From: Ruixingdingia sedimenti
Lineage (GTDB): Bacteria > Pseudomonadota > Alphaproteobacteria > Rhodobacterales > Rhodobacteraceae
Assembly: GCF_031432425.1 (NCBI RefSeq)
Contig: NZ_JAVKPH010000005.1
Span: 1 to 64,000, forward strand
Reading direction: 5' to 3'
DNA length: 64,000 nt
Shown: positions 33,768 through 42,622 of the stretch, in pieces
How the letters are laid out: every line of letters starts with the position of its first letter
Numbering within the stretch: position 1 is the stretch's first letter
The notes under the pieces: generated by a model
What the model was told of the DNA's origin: nothing
Seen by the model: only the letters and a program-made list of their open reading frames with translations
The model's database searches: none
Translations under genes and position numbers: made by a program

Positions 33768-34534
33768 CGACATCCCCCGACAACGGCATCGCCATCGTCA
33801 CCGGGGCCGGCGGGGGGCTGGGCCGGGCGCTGGCGGTCGAACTGATGGCGCGCGGCATGGCGGTGGCGGGGGTGGGCCGCGACGCTGCGGCGCTGGCGCA
33901 AACCGCGGGGCAGGGCGGGGGGCGGTTCGTCGCGCTGGTGGCGGATGTGGCCGACCCGGCGGCGGTCGAGGCGGCCTTTGCCCGGCTGGATGCCGGGGGG
34001 CTGGTGCCGCGGATCCTGATCAACAACGCCGCCGTCTACGACCACGCCGATTTCCTGACCGCGCCGCCCGCCTATCTCGACCATGCGATGGCGGTGAACT
34101 TCGGCGGCACCGTCACCTGCACCCGTGCGGCGTTGCAGCGGATGGTGCAGGCGGGCGGCCGGGGGCGGATCGTCAATGTGGCGACCTTCGCCGATCTGGC
34201 GCCGCTGCCGGGCAGCATGGCCTATTCCGTTTCCAAGGGTGCGGCGCGCATCTTCACCCGCGCGCTGGTGGCGGACATCGGCGACCGCCTGCCCGACATC
34301 GTGGTGAACGACTGGATCCCCGGTGCGCTGGCGACCCGCATGGGCATCGCCGAGGGCATCGCCCCCGAAACGGCGGCCCGCTGGGGCGCGGCGCTGGCGC
34401 TGTGGCACGACCGCAGCCTGCAAGGCGTGACCTTCGAGCGCGACCGCGAGGTGATCGCGTCCCGTTCGCTCAAACGGCGGATCAAGGACAGGCTGCTGTT
34501 CAAGCCCGCGCCCGTGGCGCGCCGGCTGGCCTGA
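33764..34534 (+). CDS. Short-chain dehydrogenase/reductase
   Basis: A 256-residue classical SDR. The nucleotide-binding motif is IVTGAGGGLGRALA, followed by LVADVADPAA, NNAAVYD and the active-site MAYSVSKGA with Tyr and Lys. The usual catalytic serine 13 residues before the Tyr appears to be a threonine (VATFAD), a tolerated but less common substitution. The C-terminus (SRSLKRRIKDRLLFKPAPVA) is basic. It is coupled to the GMC oxidoreductase by ATGA, so the two may carry out consecutive redox steps, for example epimerisation through a keto intermediate. That idea is inference. Confidence 0.85.
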   Translation: MTTSPDNGIAIVTGAGGGLGRALAVELMARGMAVAGVGRDAAALAQTAGQGGGRFVALVADVADPAAVEAAFARLDAGGLVPRILINNAAVYDHADFLTAPPAYLDHAMAVNFGGTVTCTRAALQRMVQAGGRGRIVNVATFADLAPLPGSMAYSVSKGAARIFTRALVADIGDRLPDIVVNDWIPGALATRMGIAEGIAPETAARWGAALALWHDRSLQGVTFERDREVIASRSLKRRIKDRLLFKPAPVARRLA

Positions 34535-34566
34535 TGCCCGGTGTTCGGTCCGGTGGAGAGTGCGGG

Positions 34567-34687
34567 AGCCTCCGGCGGGGATATTTAAGGACAGAAAGTG
34601 AAGGCAGGCAGCCCTGTCACTTTCTGTCTGAAAATATCCTCAGGGGGTGAATTGGCGCAGCCAAGAGGGGGCAGAATGCCCCCTGCG
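34567..34687. repeat. Modular palindromic intergenic element, copy c
   Basis: End module Y (GGAGCCTCCGGCGGGG), left arm ATATTTAAGGACAGAAAGTG, loop, right arm TCACTTTCTGTCTG-AAAATAT, then module Z inverted (CCTCAGGGGGTGAATTGG...GGGGGCAGAATGCCCCC). The G in AAAGTG is matched by C in CACTTT. It fills the convergent gap between the SDR and crotonase genes. Confidence 0.85.
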
Positions 34688-34707
34688 CCGCTTGCCGCAA
34701 AGCGCCC

Positions 34708-35322
34708 TCAGCCGATCATGCGCTTGATCGCCGCGGCGTGGTCGGGCGTGGCGGCCAGCGCGTCGGCGGCCAGTGCGCGGGCGGTGTCCGTCAGCGCGTC
34801 GGGTTCCACCACGCGGTCGATCAGGCCCCAGGCCAGCGCCTCGGCCGTCTCGATCCGCTGCCCGGCCATCAGGATCGCCTTGGCCCGCGCGGGGCCGACC
34901 AGCGCCACCAGCCGCCCGGGGTCCGAGGGTTGCGGCAGAAAGCCGAGCCGCATCACCGGGTAGAAGACCTTCGCCCCCGGCACCGCGATGCGCAGGTCGC
35001 AGGCCAGCGCCATGCCCATCGCGCCTCCGGCCAGCGTGCCGTTCAGCGCCGCGACAGTCAGGCAGGGCAGCGCCGCGATGGCGCCCGACAGCCGTTCCCA
35101 TACCGGGTCCGTCGCCAGCCCCGCGCGCGCCTCGTCCAGATCCGCACCGGCAGAAAAGACCTTGCCCGCCCCGGTCAGCACCAGCGCCCGCGCGCCCGCG
35201 GCGTCCGCCTCTTCGGCGATCCCGGCCAGCCGCACCAGCATCGCGCGGGTCAGCGAATTGGCCTTGTCGGGGCGGTTCAGCGTGACGGTCCAGAGGCCGT
35301 CTGCAACATCGAGGTCGATCAT
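34708..35322 (-). CDS. Crotonase-fold protein lacking hydratase glutamates
   Basis: A 204-residue protein, shorter than the usual 255-265 of enoyl-CoA hydratases because the C-terminal helices are cut back. The oxyanion-hole segments are present (LTGAGKVFSAGADLDEA and NGTLAGGAMGMALACDLRIA). But the two catalytic glutamates of hydratases (Glu144 and Glu164 in the rat enzyme) correspond here to Gly103 and Val123, 20 residues apart as expected. It therefore should not hydrate enoyl-CoA by the standard mechanism; thioesterase, isomerase or decarboxylase activities remain possible. Its ATG overlaps the SDR stop (ATGA), so the two are co-translated. Confidence 0.8.
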   Translation of the reverse strand: MIDLDVADGLWTVTLNRPDKANSLTRAMLVRLAGIAEEADAAGARALVLTGAGKVFSAGADLDEARAGLATDPVWERLSGAIAALPCLTVAALNGTLAGGAMGMALACDLRIAVPGAKVFYPVMRLGFLPQPSDPGRLVALVGPARAKAILMAGQRIETAEALAWGLIDRVVEPDALTDTARALAADALAATPDHAAAIKRMIG

Positions 35323-36071
35323 GGGGCAAGTCCGATCCGGCGGCGGATGGTTTCATCGCGCAGGCCGACTTCGCCGCCAAGCAAGTCGTCTGCGTCGGGG
35401 CTGCACATCCAGACCAGCGCGCGGGCGGGCCAGCCGGGGGGCACATGGGCCGACCAGTCGAGCCGGCTGACCGGGTTGATGCCGCTGTCGCGGATGGTGC
35501 GCTGCATGTCGGTGGCCACCGTGCCGGGCGACAGCGACAGCACGCGCACGCCGTGGGGCCCGGCCTCCAGATGCGCGGCGCGGGTCAGCATGAAGGCCCC
35601 GGCCTTGGCGGCGCAATAGGCGCTCCAGCCTTCCTGCGGGTTGTGGGCGGCGCCGGAACCCACGGTGATCACCGTTCCCCGCCGCCGCGCGATCATCCCG
35701 GGCAGGACGGCGCGCATCCCGTGCATCACGCCCTTGAGGTTCACGTCGATGGCCCGGCCCCATGCCGCGGGGTCGGCCCCCGCCAGCGGGCCGATGGGGT
35801 CGATCACCCCGGCGTTGTTCACCAGCACATCCACGGGGCCCAACGCGGCCTCTGCCGCGGCGATGGCGGCGGCGAGGCTCGCTGCATCCGCCACATCCGC
35901 CGCCGCCGCCCGCGCCGCGGGGCCGATGGCATCGGCCACCCGGCCCGCCGCCGCGCCGTCGCGCGCCAGCAGGCTGACCCGCGCGCCCGCCGCCGCGAAA
36001 GCCGCCGCCGCCGCCGCGCCGATGCCGCGGCTGGCGCCGGTGATGATCACATGCCGTCCGTCGAGCCGCAT
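35319..36071 (-). CDS. Short-chain dehydrogenase/reductase
   Basis: A 250-residue classical SDR with TGASRGIGAAAAAAF (NADP-type cofactor site), NNAGVIDPIGPL, the catalytic serine in ITVGSGAAHN, Tyr and Lys in WSAYCAAKAG, and SPGTVATDMQ. It probably oxidises or reduces a secondary alcohol or ketone with NADP(H). The stop overlaps the following crotonase-like gene. No strong Shine-Dalgarno is visible before the ATG, only a G-rich stretch. Divergent from the DUF2125 gene. Confidence 0.88.
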   Translation of the reverse strand: MRLDGRHVIITGASRGIGAAAAAAFAAAGARVSLLARDGAAAGRVADAIGPAARAAAADVADAASLAAAIAAAEAALGPVDVLVNNAGVIDPIGPLAGADPAAWGRAIDVNLKGVMHGMRAVLPGMIARRRGTVITVGSGAAHNPQEGWSAYCAAKAGAFMLTRAAHLEAGPHGVRVLSLSPGTVATDMQRTIRDSGINPVSRLDWSAHVPPGWPARALVWMCSPDADDLLGGEVGLRDETIRRRIGLAP

Positions 36072-36207
36072 CGCGCCCCCCTGTTTCCCGCCCTCTACCC
36101 CATCGCCCCCGGCGGGCGCCAGCCGGCATCCGCCGCGCCCCCTTGCCTTGGACGGGGAATGGCGGGATGCTGGGGCAAAGCATTCGGATCCGAAAGGCGA
36201 TATATCC

Positions 36208-37728
36208 ATGTCCTGCGCGCGAATCCTGGGTCTTGCGGCCTCGGCGTTGTTTTCCATGCCTGCCATGGCGCTGGCGGACGTCACGCCCGAGCAGGTGTGG
36301 GAAAACTGGCAGGCGATGAGCACCGCCTCCGGTTACACCATGACGGCCGAGTCGCAGCGGCGCGAGGGCGGCACGCTGGTTCTGGCCGGCGTCACCATGC
36401 GCGCCGTTGCCGGCGATGCCGAGGCCGGCGCGATCGACGTCACCGTGCCGATGGGCGAGGTGCGGATGGAGGATCTGGGCGACGGCCGGGTCGAGGTGGT
36501 GATGGAGCCGTCCTACACCGTCGCCATGCAGTCCACGGATACCGAAGGCCGGCCCTTCGCCATGCGCATGCGGGTGGATCAGGTGGCGATGCGCACCATC
36601 GTATCGGGCGAGCCCGCCGCCCCCCGGCACGATTTCACCGCCGAATCCGTGCGCGTGGTGCTGGAAGAGATGATGGCGGAGGGCAAGCCGATGCCGCTGA
36701 CGCTCGACGCGATGATCGAGGGGATCGGGGGCCATTATGCCGCCGCCACCGGCGATGACGCCACCATGGAGGCAGAGATCGCGGCAACGAAGATGGCCGT
36801 GGCGATGACGGCAGAGAATCCCGATTCGCCGGGCGGCCGCATGACGCTGACCTACGAGTCCGCCGATCTGGCCGGCACCTTCGCCGGCACGCTGGTCGAT
36901 CAGGCGATGGCGGCGGATCTGTCCGCCCTGCTGGCAGCCGGTTTCAACGTCGATTCGGAATTCACCCAGGGCGCCACCCGGTTCGACCTCGATTTCGCCG
37001 ATGGCGACGACAGCCTGCGCGCCACCGGCACGCTCGGCGGGGCGGGGCTGTGGATGCTGGTGGATGCCGCGCAGGTGGACTACGGCACCTCTGCCGATAA
37101 CGTCGATGTCGCGCTGTCGGGCAGTTCCATCCCCTTCCCCGAACTCAAGGTGAAGCTGGCGGAATACCTTTTCGGCATCGCCCTGCCGATCGCCCCGGCA
37201 CCCGAGCCGGGCGACATGAGCCTGATGGCGCGGCTGGTGGGGCTGACGGTCAGCGACGATGTGTGGGCGATGCTGGACCCGCAGGCGCTGCTGCCGCGCG
37301 ACCCGGCGACGCTGATCGTGGATGCCAAGGGCAAGCTGAAGGTGCTGATGAACCTGTTCACGCCGGAAACCTCGGTCTCGCCGGAAACGCCGGCGGAAAT
37401 CCAGTCGCTGGATCTGGCCGAGTTGCGGGTCGAGGCCGTGGGGGCGCAACTGACGGGCAGCGGCGCGCTGACCTTCGACAATACCGACACGGCGACCTAT
37501 GGCGGCATGCCCAAGCCCATCGGCGCGGTGGACCTGAGCCTGACCGGGGGCGAGACGCTGCTGGACCGGCTGGTGCAGTTGCAACTGGTCGACGCCGAAC
37601 AGGCGGCGGGCTTCAAGATGCTGGCGCCGCTGTTCGCCCAGCCCGGGCCCGCGCCGGATTCGCTGACCACGCGGATCGAGTTCCAGCCCGACGGGTCCAT
37701 CCTGGCCAACGGCCAGCGGATCCAGTAA
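36208..37728 (+). CDS. DUF2125-family exported protein
   Basis: A 506-residue protein with a signal peptide (ARILGLAASALFSMPAMALA, cleavage near ALA-DV) and no further transmembrane segment, so periplasmic or envelope-associated. The mature N-terminus VTPEQVWENWQAMSTASGYT and the many beta-strand-like, Thr/Asp-rich repeats with Met-rich patches match DUF2125 proteins of Rhodobacterales. The family is related by fold pattern to large envelope lipid-transfer-like proteins, but its function is unknown. AAAGG lies upstream of the ATG. pmbA follows 70 bases downstream on the same strand. Confidence 0.8.
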   Translation: MSCARILGLAASALFSMPAMALADVTPEQVWENWQAMSTASGYTMTAESQRREGGTLVLAGVTMRAVAGDAEAGAIDVTVPMGEVRMEDLGDGRVEVVMEPSYTVAMQSTDTEGRPFAMRMRVDQVAMRTIVSGEPAAPRHDFTAESVRVVLEEMMAEGKPMPLTLDAMIEGIGGHYAAATGDDATMEAEIAATKMAVAMTAENPDSPGGRMTLTYESADLAGTFAGTLVDQAMAADLSALLAAGFNVDSEFTQGATRFDLDFADGDDSLRATGTLGGAGLWMLVDAAQVDYGTSADNVDVALSGSSIPFPELKVKLAEYLFGIALPIAPAPEPGDMSLMARLVGLTVSDDVWAMLDPQALLPRDPATLIVDAKGKLKVLMNLFTPETSVSPETPAEIQSLDLAELRVEAVGAQLTGSGALTFDNTDTATYGGMPKPIGAVDLSLTGGETLLDRLVQLQLVDAEQAAGFKMLAPLFAQPGPAPDSLTTRIEFQPDGSILANGQRIQ

Positions 37729-37798
37729 CCCCGCCGCGGGCGTTGCGGGCCGCCTGCCGGGCGGGCCCCCGCCCGGGCCCGATCCTGAAAGGCTGTCC

Positions 37799-39145
37799 AT
37801 GACCCAGACGCTTGCCGCGCTGACCCAGGCCCTGCTTTCCGCCGCCCGCAGGGCGGGGGCGGATGACGCCGATGCCATCGCCGTGTCGGGCACGGCGCTG
37901 TCGATCGACGTGCGGCAGGGGCGGCTGGAACAGGCGGAACGGTCCGAAGGGGTGGAAATCGGCCTGCGCGTGCTGGTGGGGCGGCGGCAGGCCTGCGTGT
38001 CGGCATCCGACATCTCGGACCGCACGCTGGCGGTGCTGGCCGAACGCGCCGTGGCGATGGCGCGCGAGGCGCCGGAGGATCCGACCGCCGGATTGGCCGA
38101 CCCCGCGATGGTCCTGCGCGATGCCGATGCCCGGGGGCTGGACCTCGACGACCCAGCCCCCGAACCCACCGCCGCCGCGCTGGAGGATGATGCGCGCCGG
38201 GCAGAGGCCGCGGCGCTGGCGCGGGCGGGGATTTCGCAGGTGGATCAGGCCTCGGCCAGCTACAGCCGGCGGATGCTGCATCTGGCGGCGACGAACGGGT
38301 TTTCGGGCGGCTATGCGCGCACCTCGCGCGCGGTGTCCTGCGTGGCGATCACCGGCGAGGGCACGGCGATGGAACGCGACTGGGCGGGGGAATCGCGCAT
38401 TTTCCAGGCCGACCTGCCCTCGCCCGAAGAGGTGGGGGCGCTGGCCGCCGAACGCACGCTGGCCCGCGCCGGCGCGCGCAAGCCGCCGACCGGGGCCTTT
38501 CCGGTGCTTTACGACGAACGGGTGGCGGCGACGCTGATCGGCCATCTGCTGGGGGCGGTGAACGGCACCGCCATCGCGCGCGGGGCCAGCTGGCTGCGCG
38601 ATGCCCTGGGCACGGCCGTCCTGCCACCCGGCCTGACGCTGACCGAGGACCCGCACCGCCCCCGCATCGGCGGCTCGCGCCCCTTCGACGCCGAGGGGCT
38701 GGCGACGCGCCGGCGCGACATCGTGGCGGACGGAGTGCTGACCGGCTGGGTGCTGGATCTGGCGACGGCGCGCAAGCTGGGGCTGGAAACCACCGCGAAC
38801 GCGACGCGCGGGACATCCTCGCCGCCTTCGCCGGGGGTGTCGAATATCGCGCTGACGCAAGGCACCGCGACGCGCGACGACCTGATCCGCGACATGGGCC
38901 GGGGGCTGCTGGTGACATCGCTCATCGGATCGTCCATCAACCCGACCACGGGGGATTATTCGCGCGGCGCCTCGGGCTTCTGGGTCGAGGGCGGGCAGAT
39001 CATGTACCCCGTCAACGAATGCACCATCGCGGGGAACCTGCGCGAGATGCTGTTGCGGATCACCCCGGCCAATGACGCGCGCGACCACCTCTCGATCCGG
39101 GTGCCGAGCCTGCTGGTCGAAGGGCTGACCCTTGCCGGCGCGTGA
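37799..39145 (+). CDS. pmbA: TldD/PmbA family metallopeptidase
   Basis: A 448-residue PmbA (TldE)-type protein. Conserved are the N-terminal ISVDVRQG-like region (LSIDVRQGRLEQAERSEGVE), VGRRQACVSASDIS, the FPVLYDERVAATLIGHLLGA segment, RRRDIVADGVLTGWVLDLAT, and NPTTGDYSRGASGFWVEGG near the C-terminus. TldD and PmbA together form a heterodimeric Zn protease known for microcin and CcdA processing; PmbA itself lacks the HEXXH helix, as here. The tldD partner is not in the window. AAAGG precedes the ATG; the next gene overlaps its 3' end by 14 bases. Confidence 0.92.
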   Translation: MTQTLAALTQALLSAARRAGADDADAIAVSGTALSIDVRQGRLEQAERSEGVEIGLRVLVGRRQACVSASDISDRTLAVLAERAVAMAREAPEDPTAGLADPAMVLRDADARGLDLDDPAPEPTAAALEDDARRAEAAALARAGISQVDQASASYSRRMLHLAATNGFSGGYARTSRAVSCVAITGEGTAMERDWAGESRIFQADLPSPEEVGALAAERTLARAGARKPPTGAFPVLYDERVAATLIGHLLGAVNGTAIARGASWLRDALGTAVLPPGLTLTEDPHRPRIGGSRPFDAEGLATRRRDIVADGVLTGWVLDLATARKLGLETTANATRGTSSPPSPGVSNIALTQGTATRDDLIRDMGRGLLVTSLIGSSINPTTGDYSRGASGFWVEGGQIMYPVNECTIAGNLREMLLRITPANDARDHLSIRVPSLLVEGLTLAGA

Positions 39146-39908
39146 CCTGCCGCTGCTGACCGATGCGGTGCGCGCGGCGGGCGAGGTCGCGCTGCGCTAC
39201 TGGCGCAGGAAACCGCGCGCCTGGGACAAGCCCGATGGCGCGGGCCCGGTGACGGAGGCCGACCTGGCCGTCAACGCCGCGCTGGAGGAAACCCTGCGCC
39301 CGGCGCGCCCCGATTACGGCTGGCTGTCCGAGGAAAGCCCCGACAGCGCCGCGCGGCTGGCGGCGCCGGCGGTCTTCGTGCTGGACCCGATCGACGGCAC
39401 CCGCGCCTTCATGGCGGGGGAAGAGGGCTTTGCCATCGCGCTCGCCGTGGTGGCGCAGGGCCGGGTGACGGCGGGGGCGGTCTATCTGCCCGCGCTCGAC
39501 CGGCTCTATGCCGCGGCAGAGGACGGGGCGGCGACGCTGAACGGTGCGCCGATCCGCGCCAGCGCCGCGGCGGAACCCGAGGGCGCCCGCGTGCTGACCA
39601 CGGCCGGAAACATGGCCGAAAGCCACTGGCCCGGCGGCGTGCCGCAGCTGCGCCGCGCCTTCCGCCCCGCGCTCGCCTGGCGCATCTGCCTGGTGGCCGA
39701 GGGGCGGTTCGACGGCACGATCACCTTCCGCGACGCCTGGGAATGGGACATCGCCGCGGCCAGCCTGATCGCCGCCCGCGCCGGCGCCCGCGTGACCGAC
39801 GCCGCGGGCGCGCCGCTGCGCTTCAACGCGCCGCGCCCGCAGGCCCCGGGCCTGATCGCCGCGCCCCCGGCGCTGCATGCGGCGCTGATGGCCCGGGCGC
39901 GGGGCTGA
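39132..39908 (+). CDS. Inositol monophosphatase-family phosphatase (CysQ-like)
   Basis: A 258-residue Li+-sensitive-phosphatase fold protein. Metal-binding motifs are present: TEADLAVN, SEESPDS, DPIDGTRAFMAGEEGF (the DPIDGT signature) and the C-terminal WEWDIAAASLIAARAGARVT. The family dephosphorylates inositol phosphate, 3'(2'),5'-bisphosphate nucleotides (CysQ) or histidinol phosphate. The start is an unusual TTG overlapping the pmbA end, preceded by GAAGGG; an in-frame stop lies just upstream so no earlier start exists. A CysQ role would fit the sulfotransferase encoded next door, which releases PAP, but that gene is convergent and the link is speculative. Confidence 0.85.
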   Translation: MPARDLPLLTDAVRAAGEVALRYWRRKPRAWDKPDGAGPVTEADLAVNAALEETLRPARPDYGWLSEESPDSAARLAAPAVFVLDPIDGTRAFMAGEEGFAIALAVVAQGRVTAGAVYLPALDRLYAAAEDGAATLNGAPIRASAAAEPEGARVLTTAGNMAESHWPGGVPQLRRAFRPALAWRICLVAEGRFDGTITFRDAWEWDIAAASLIAARAGARVTDAAGAPLRFNAPRPQAPGLIAAPPALHAALMARARG

Positions 39909-39937
39909 CCCGGCGTTGCGCGGGTGGATGGGGCAGG

Positions 39938-40046
39938 GCCGGGGGCCAGCCCCCGGACCCCCGGGATATTTAGGGACAGAAAATGAGCAGGGCCGGATCT
40001 GGACAGCCCCTGTTCATTTTCTGTCCCCAAATATCCCCGCCGGAGG
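39938..40046. repeat. Modular palindromic intergenic element, copy d
   Basis: End module X inverted (CCGGGGGCCAGCCCCCGGAC), left arm GATATTTAGGGACAGAAAAT, right arm TTCATTTTCTGTCCCCAAAT, then module Y (CCCCGCCGGAGG). A in AAAATG is matched by T in CATTTT. Lies in the convergent gap between the phosphatase and sulfotransferase genes. Confidence 0.85.
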
Positions 40047-40082
40047 CCCCCCGACCTGTCCACCGGCACCACCGCCGGGCGT

Positions 40083-40901
40083 TCAGTTCCCCAGCTTGGC
40101 ATGCACCTCGTCGAGGTCCACCTCGGCCTTGGGGAACTTGTTGTCCGGGTCGTCGAAGTCGTATTTGAACAGCTGGAAATCGCGCTTGTAGATTTCCCAT
40201 ACCAGATGGCGCGAGAGGTCGTCGAAATAGGCGCTGACGGGATGGGCGCGCTTGGGTCCGTGGCCCTCGCTTTCGTTGAAGCGGGGGATCTTCTTGAGGT
40301 CCACCTTCACCGGCGTCTTCACCTGTTTGAGCACATGGGCCATGCCCTCGTCGAACTTCTCGGTGAAGAAGATGTGGTCATAGCGCCCGCCGTTCACGAT
40401 ATAGGTCGAGATATGCCCCGCCATCGCCGACCAGTGGATGTCGGGCTCCATCGGCTTGCGGAAGCGGATGGTGTCGCGCGCGAACAGCAGGAACCGGCGG
40501 AAGCTGGCGATCTGGTCGAACTCGAAGCCGTTTTCCGGGCTGCCCACGTCGATCCCGTATTTCTGCGCCAGCTGCGGCACCAGATTGCCGCGATAGCGTT
40601 TGCCGTTGCGCTGGATGCCGGCGATCTTGTCGAAGAAGGACGACAGGATCCGCGCATAGGGGTTGCGCACGCAGGTGAAGGCATAGGACTTGTGCGCCTT
40701 CACGTTCGCCTCGATCAGCGGCTGGCTGTCGGCCTGCGCCCATTTGTGCAGCCCTTCGGTGGAATCGTGGATGTCGCCATCGAAGAACCGGCCGTGATCC
40801 GAGAAGTACATGATCTGCCCGATGGTCGAGCAGGCGCATTTCGGCACCACGCGGTAGACGAGGCTTTCGCTTTCCGTCATCCATGTCCCGGGAAATCCCA
40901 T
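40083..40901 (-). CDS. PAPS-dependent sulfotransferase (Sulfotransfer_2 type)
   Basis: A 272-residue cytosolic sulfotransferase of the carbohydrate-sulfotransferase type. The 5'-phosphosulfate loop is in YRVVPKCACSTIGQIMYF, the 3'-phosphate site in TCVRNPYARILSSFFDKIAG. The family moves sulfate from PAPS to hydroxyls of glycans. The first ATG is preceded by AAGGG at good spacing; a second in-frame ATG seven codons on is possible. It is divergent from a beta-1,6-N-acetylglucosaminyltransferase-like gene, so a sulfated or branched surface glycan is a reasonable guess. The polysaccharide block at 26.6-34.5 kb could use it. Confidence 0.85.
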   Translation of the reverse strand: MGFPGTWMTESESLVYRVVPKCACSTIGQIMYFSDHGRFFDGDIHDSTEGLHKWAQADSQPLIEANVKAHKSYAFTCVRNPYARILSSFFDKIAGIQRNGKRYRGNLVPQLAQKYGIDVGSPENGFEFDQIASFRRFLLFARDTIRFRKPMEPDIHWSAMAGHISTYIVNGGRYDHIFFTEKFDEGMAHVLKQVKTPVKVDLKKIPRFNESEGHGPKRAHPVSAYFDDLSRHLVWEIYKRDFQLFKYDFDDPDNKFPKAEVDLDEVHAKLGN

Positions 40902-41037
40902 CAGCCCTTGCCTCGCATGCTTGCCTGTGCACCTGTGTCACCGCGGCAGAAAAAAGCAAACAATCTCTGGCTTTTCAACGCCCCACAAGGGCATTTAAAG
41001 AAACAATGTGGTTCGGAAGGGGTAGAGCGTCCTCGGA

Positions 41038-42615
41038 ATGGCAAAGATCGCGTATATCCTGCTGTGCCACAAGGACCCGGAAGGGATCATCGTGCAGGCC
41101 AACCGGCTGACCGCCGGGGGCGATTTCATCGCGATCCACTTCGACGCGCGTGCGAAACCGGCCGATTATGCGCGCATCCAGACCGCGCTGGCCGACAACC
41201 CGGCCGTCGCCTTCGCCCGCCAGCGGATCAAATGCGGCTGGGGCGAGTGGAGCCTTGTGCAGGCCACGCTCAACGCCGTCGAGGCGGCGGTGGAGGCATT
41301 CCCCGCGGCCACGCATTTCTACATGCTGTCGGGCGACTGCATGTGCATCAAGTCGGCCGAATATGCGCATGAGTTCCTCGACGCCGAGGACTGCGACTAT
41401 ATCGAGAGCTTCGACTTCTTCTCGTCGGAATGGATCAAGACCGGCATCAAGGAAGAACGGCTGATCTATCGCCACTGGTTCAACGAGCGCAACCACAAGA
41501 AGCTGTTCTACGCCTCGCTCGCCGCGCAGCAAAGGCTGGGGCTGTCGCGGCGGGTGCCGGCGGATCTTCAGATGATGATCGGCAGCCAGTGGTGGTGCCT
41601 GCGCCGGCGCACGATCGAATGGGTGCTGGAATTCTGCGCCAAGCGGCGCGACGTGATGCGGTTCTTCCGCACCACCTGGATCCCGGACGAGACCTTCTTC
41701 CAGACCATCGTCCGCCATCTGGTCCCCGAGGCGGAAATCCGCGCCCGGACGCTGACCTTCCTGATGTTCACCGATTACGGGATGCCGGTGACGTTCTACA
41801 ACGACCATTACGACATGCTGCTGGCGCAGGACTATCTGTTCGCGCGCAAGCTGTCGGCCGATGCGGTGGAACTCAAGGCCAAGCTCGGCGCGCTCTATAC
41901 CCAGAAGGGGGTGGACTTCCCGATCTCGAACGAGGGGCGGGGGCTGTTCAGGTTCCTGACGGGGCGGGGGCGGATCGGGCGGCGGTATGCGCCGCGGTTC
42001 TGGGAAACCGAATCGAGCCTCGGGCGGGAACGCACGCTGATGATCGTGACCTGCAAGAAATGGCATGTCGCCAAGCGGCTGGTGGACCGTGTGCGCGATG
42101 TGACCGGGATCCCGGGGGTGCACTACCTGTTCAACGAGGCTGCGACGGCGCTGCCGGACATGGGCGGCATCCAGACCACGCTGGAAAAGCGCACCCGCCA
42201 CCGCCGCGCGCTGGTGCGGATGCTGTTCGACCATTTCCAGACCGACCGGCTGCTGATCTGCATCGACCCGGCGAATGTGGACCTGATGCAGGATTTCTAT
42301 GCCGACAAGGCGGTGACGCGGCTGCTGGAAATCGAATGCACCTTCACCGAGGATTACCTTCTGGGCCATGCGCGCCGCGTCGGGCTGGCCAGCGACAGTT
42401 CGCCCGCCGATGTGCTGGACCGGGTGTTGCCCACGATCCGCTATGACCTGCGGTTCGAAAGCGACCGGATCCGCGATGCGGATTTCGAGAATTTCCACCG
42501 CATCCGCGAGGCCGGCGACATCGAGGCCAACACCGGCCCCCTTGCCCGTTTCCTCGGGATCCCCGAGGATCAGGCCCGCGCCGTCGCGGCGACCGACTAC
42601 CTGTTCGTGGATTGA
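41038..42615 (+). CDS. Core-2/I-branching-type glycosyltransferase with DUF5928-like C-terminus
   Basis: A 525-residue two-part protein. Residues about 1-270 resemble GT14 beta-1,6-N-acetylglucosaminyltransferases: IAYILLCHKDPEGIIVQANR, FIAIHFDARAK, ATHFYMLSGDCMCIKSAEYA, QMMIGSQWWCLRRRTIEWVL and TTWIPDETFFQTIVRHL. The rest (about 300-525; TLMIVTCKKWHVAKRLVDRV; EIECTFTEDYLLGHARRVG) matches a domain seen in Rhodobacterales and called DUF5928 as far as I recall. No signal peptide. The start has no strong ribosome-binding site; the AT-richer stretch 40945-41005 upstream is a likely promoter region shared with the divergent sulfotransferase. The acceptor is unknown. Confidence 0.8.
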   Translation: MAKIAYILLCHKDPEGIIVQANRLTAGGDFIAIHFDARAKPADYARIQTALADNPAVAFARQRIKCGWGEWSLVQATLNAVEAAVEAFPAATHFYMLSGDCMCIKSAEYAHEFLDAEDCDYIESFDFFSSEWIKTGIKEERLIYRHWFNERNHKKLFYASLAAQQRLGLSRRVPADLQMMIGSQWWCLRRRTIEWVLEFCAKRRDVMRFFRTTWIPDETFFQTIVRHLVPEAEIRARTLTFLMFTDYGMPVTFYNDHYDMLLAQDYLFARKLSADAVELKAKLGALYTQKGVDFPISNEGRGLFRFLTGRGRIGRRYAPRFWETESSLGRERTLMIVTCKKWHVAKRLVDRVRDVTGIPGVHYLFNEAATALPDMGGIQTTLEKRTRHRRALVRMLFDHFQTDRLLICIDPANVDLMQDFYADKAVTRLLEIECTFTEDYLLGHARRVGLASDSSPADVLDRVLPTIRYDLRFESDRIRDADFENFHRIREAGDIEANTGPLARFLGIPEDQARAVAATDYLFVD

Positions 42616-42622
42616 GGACCAG

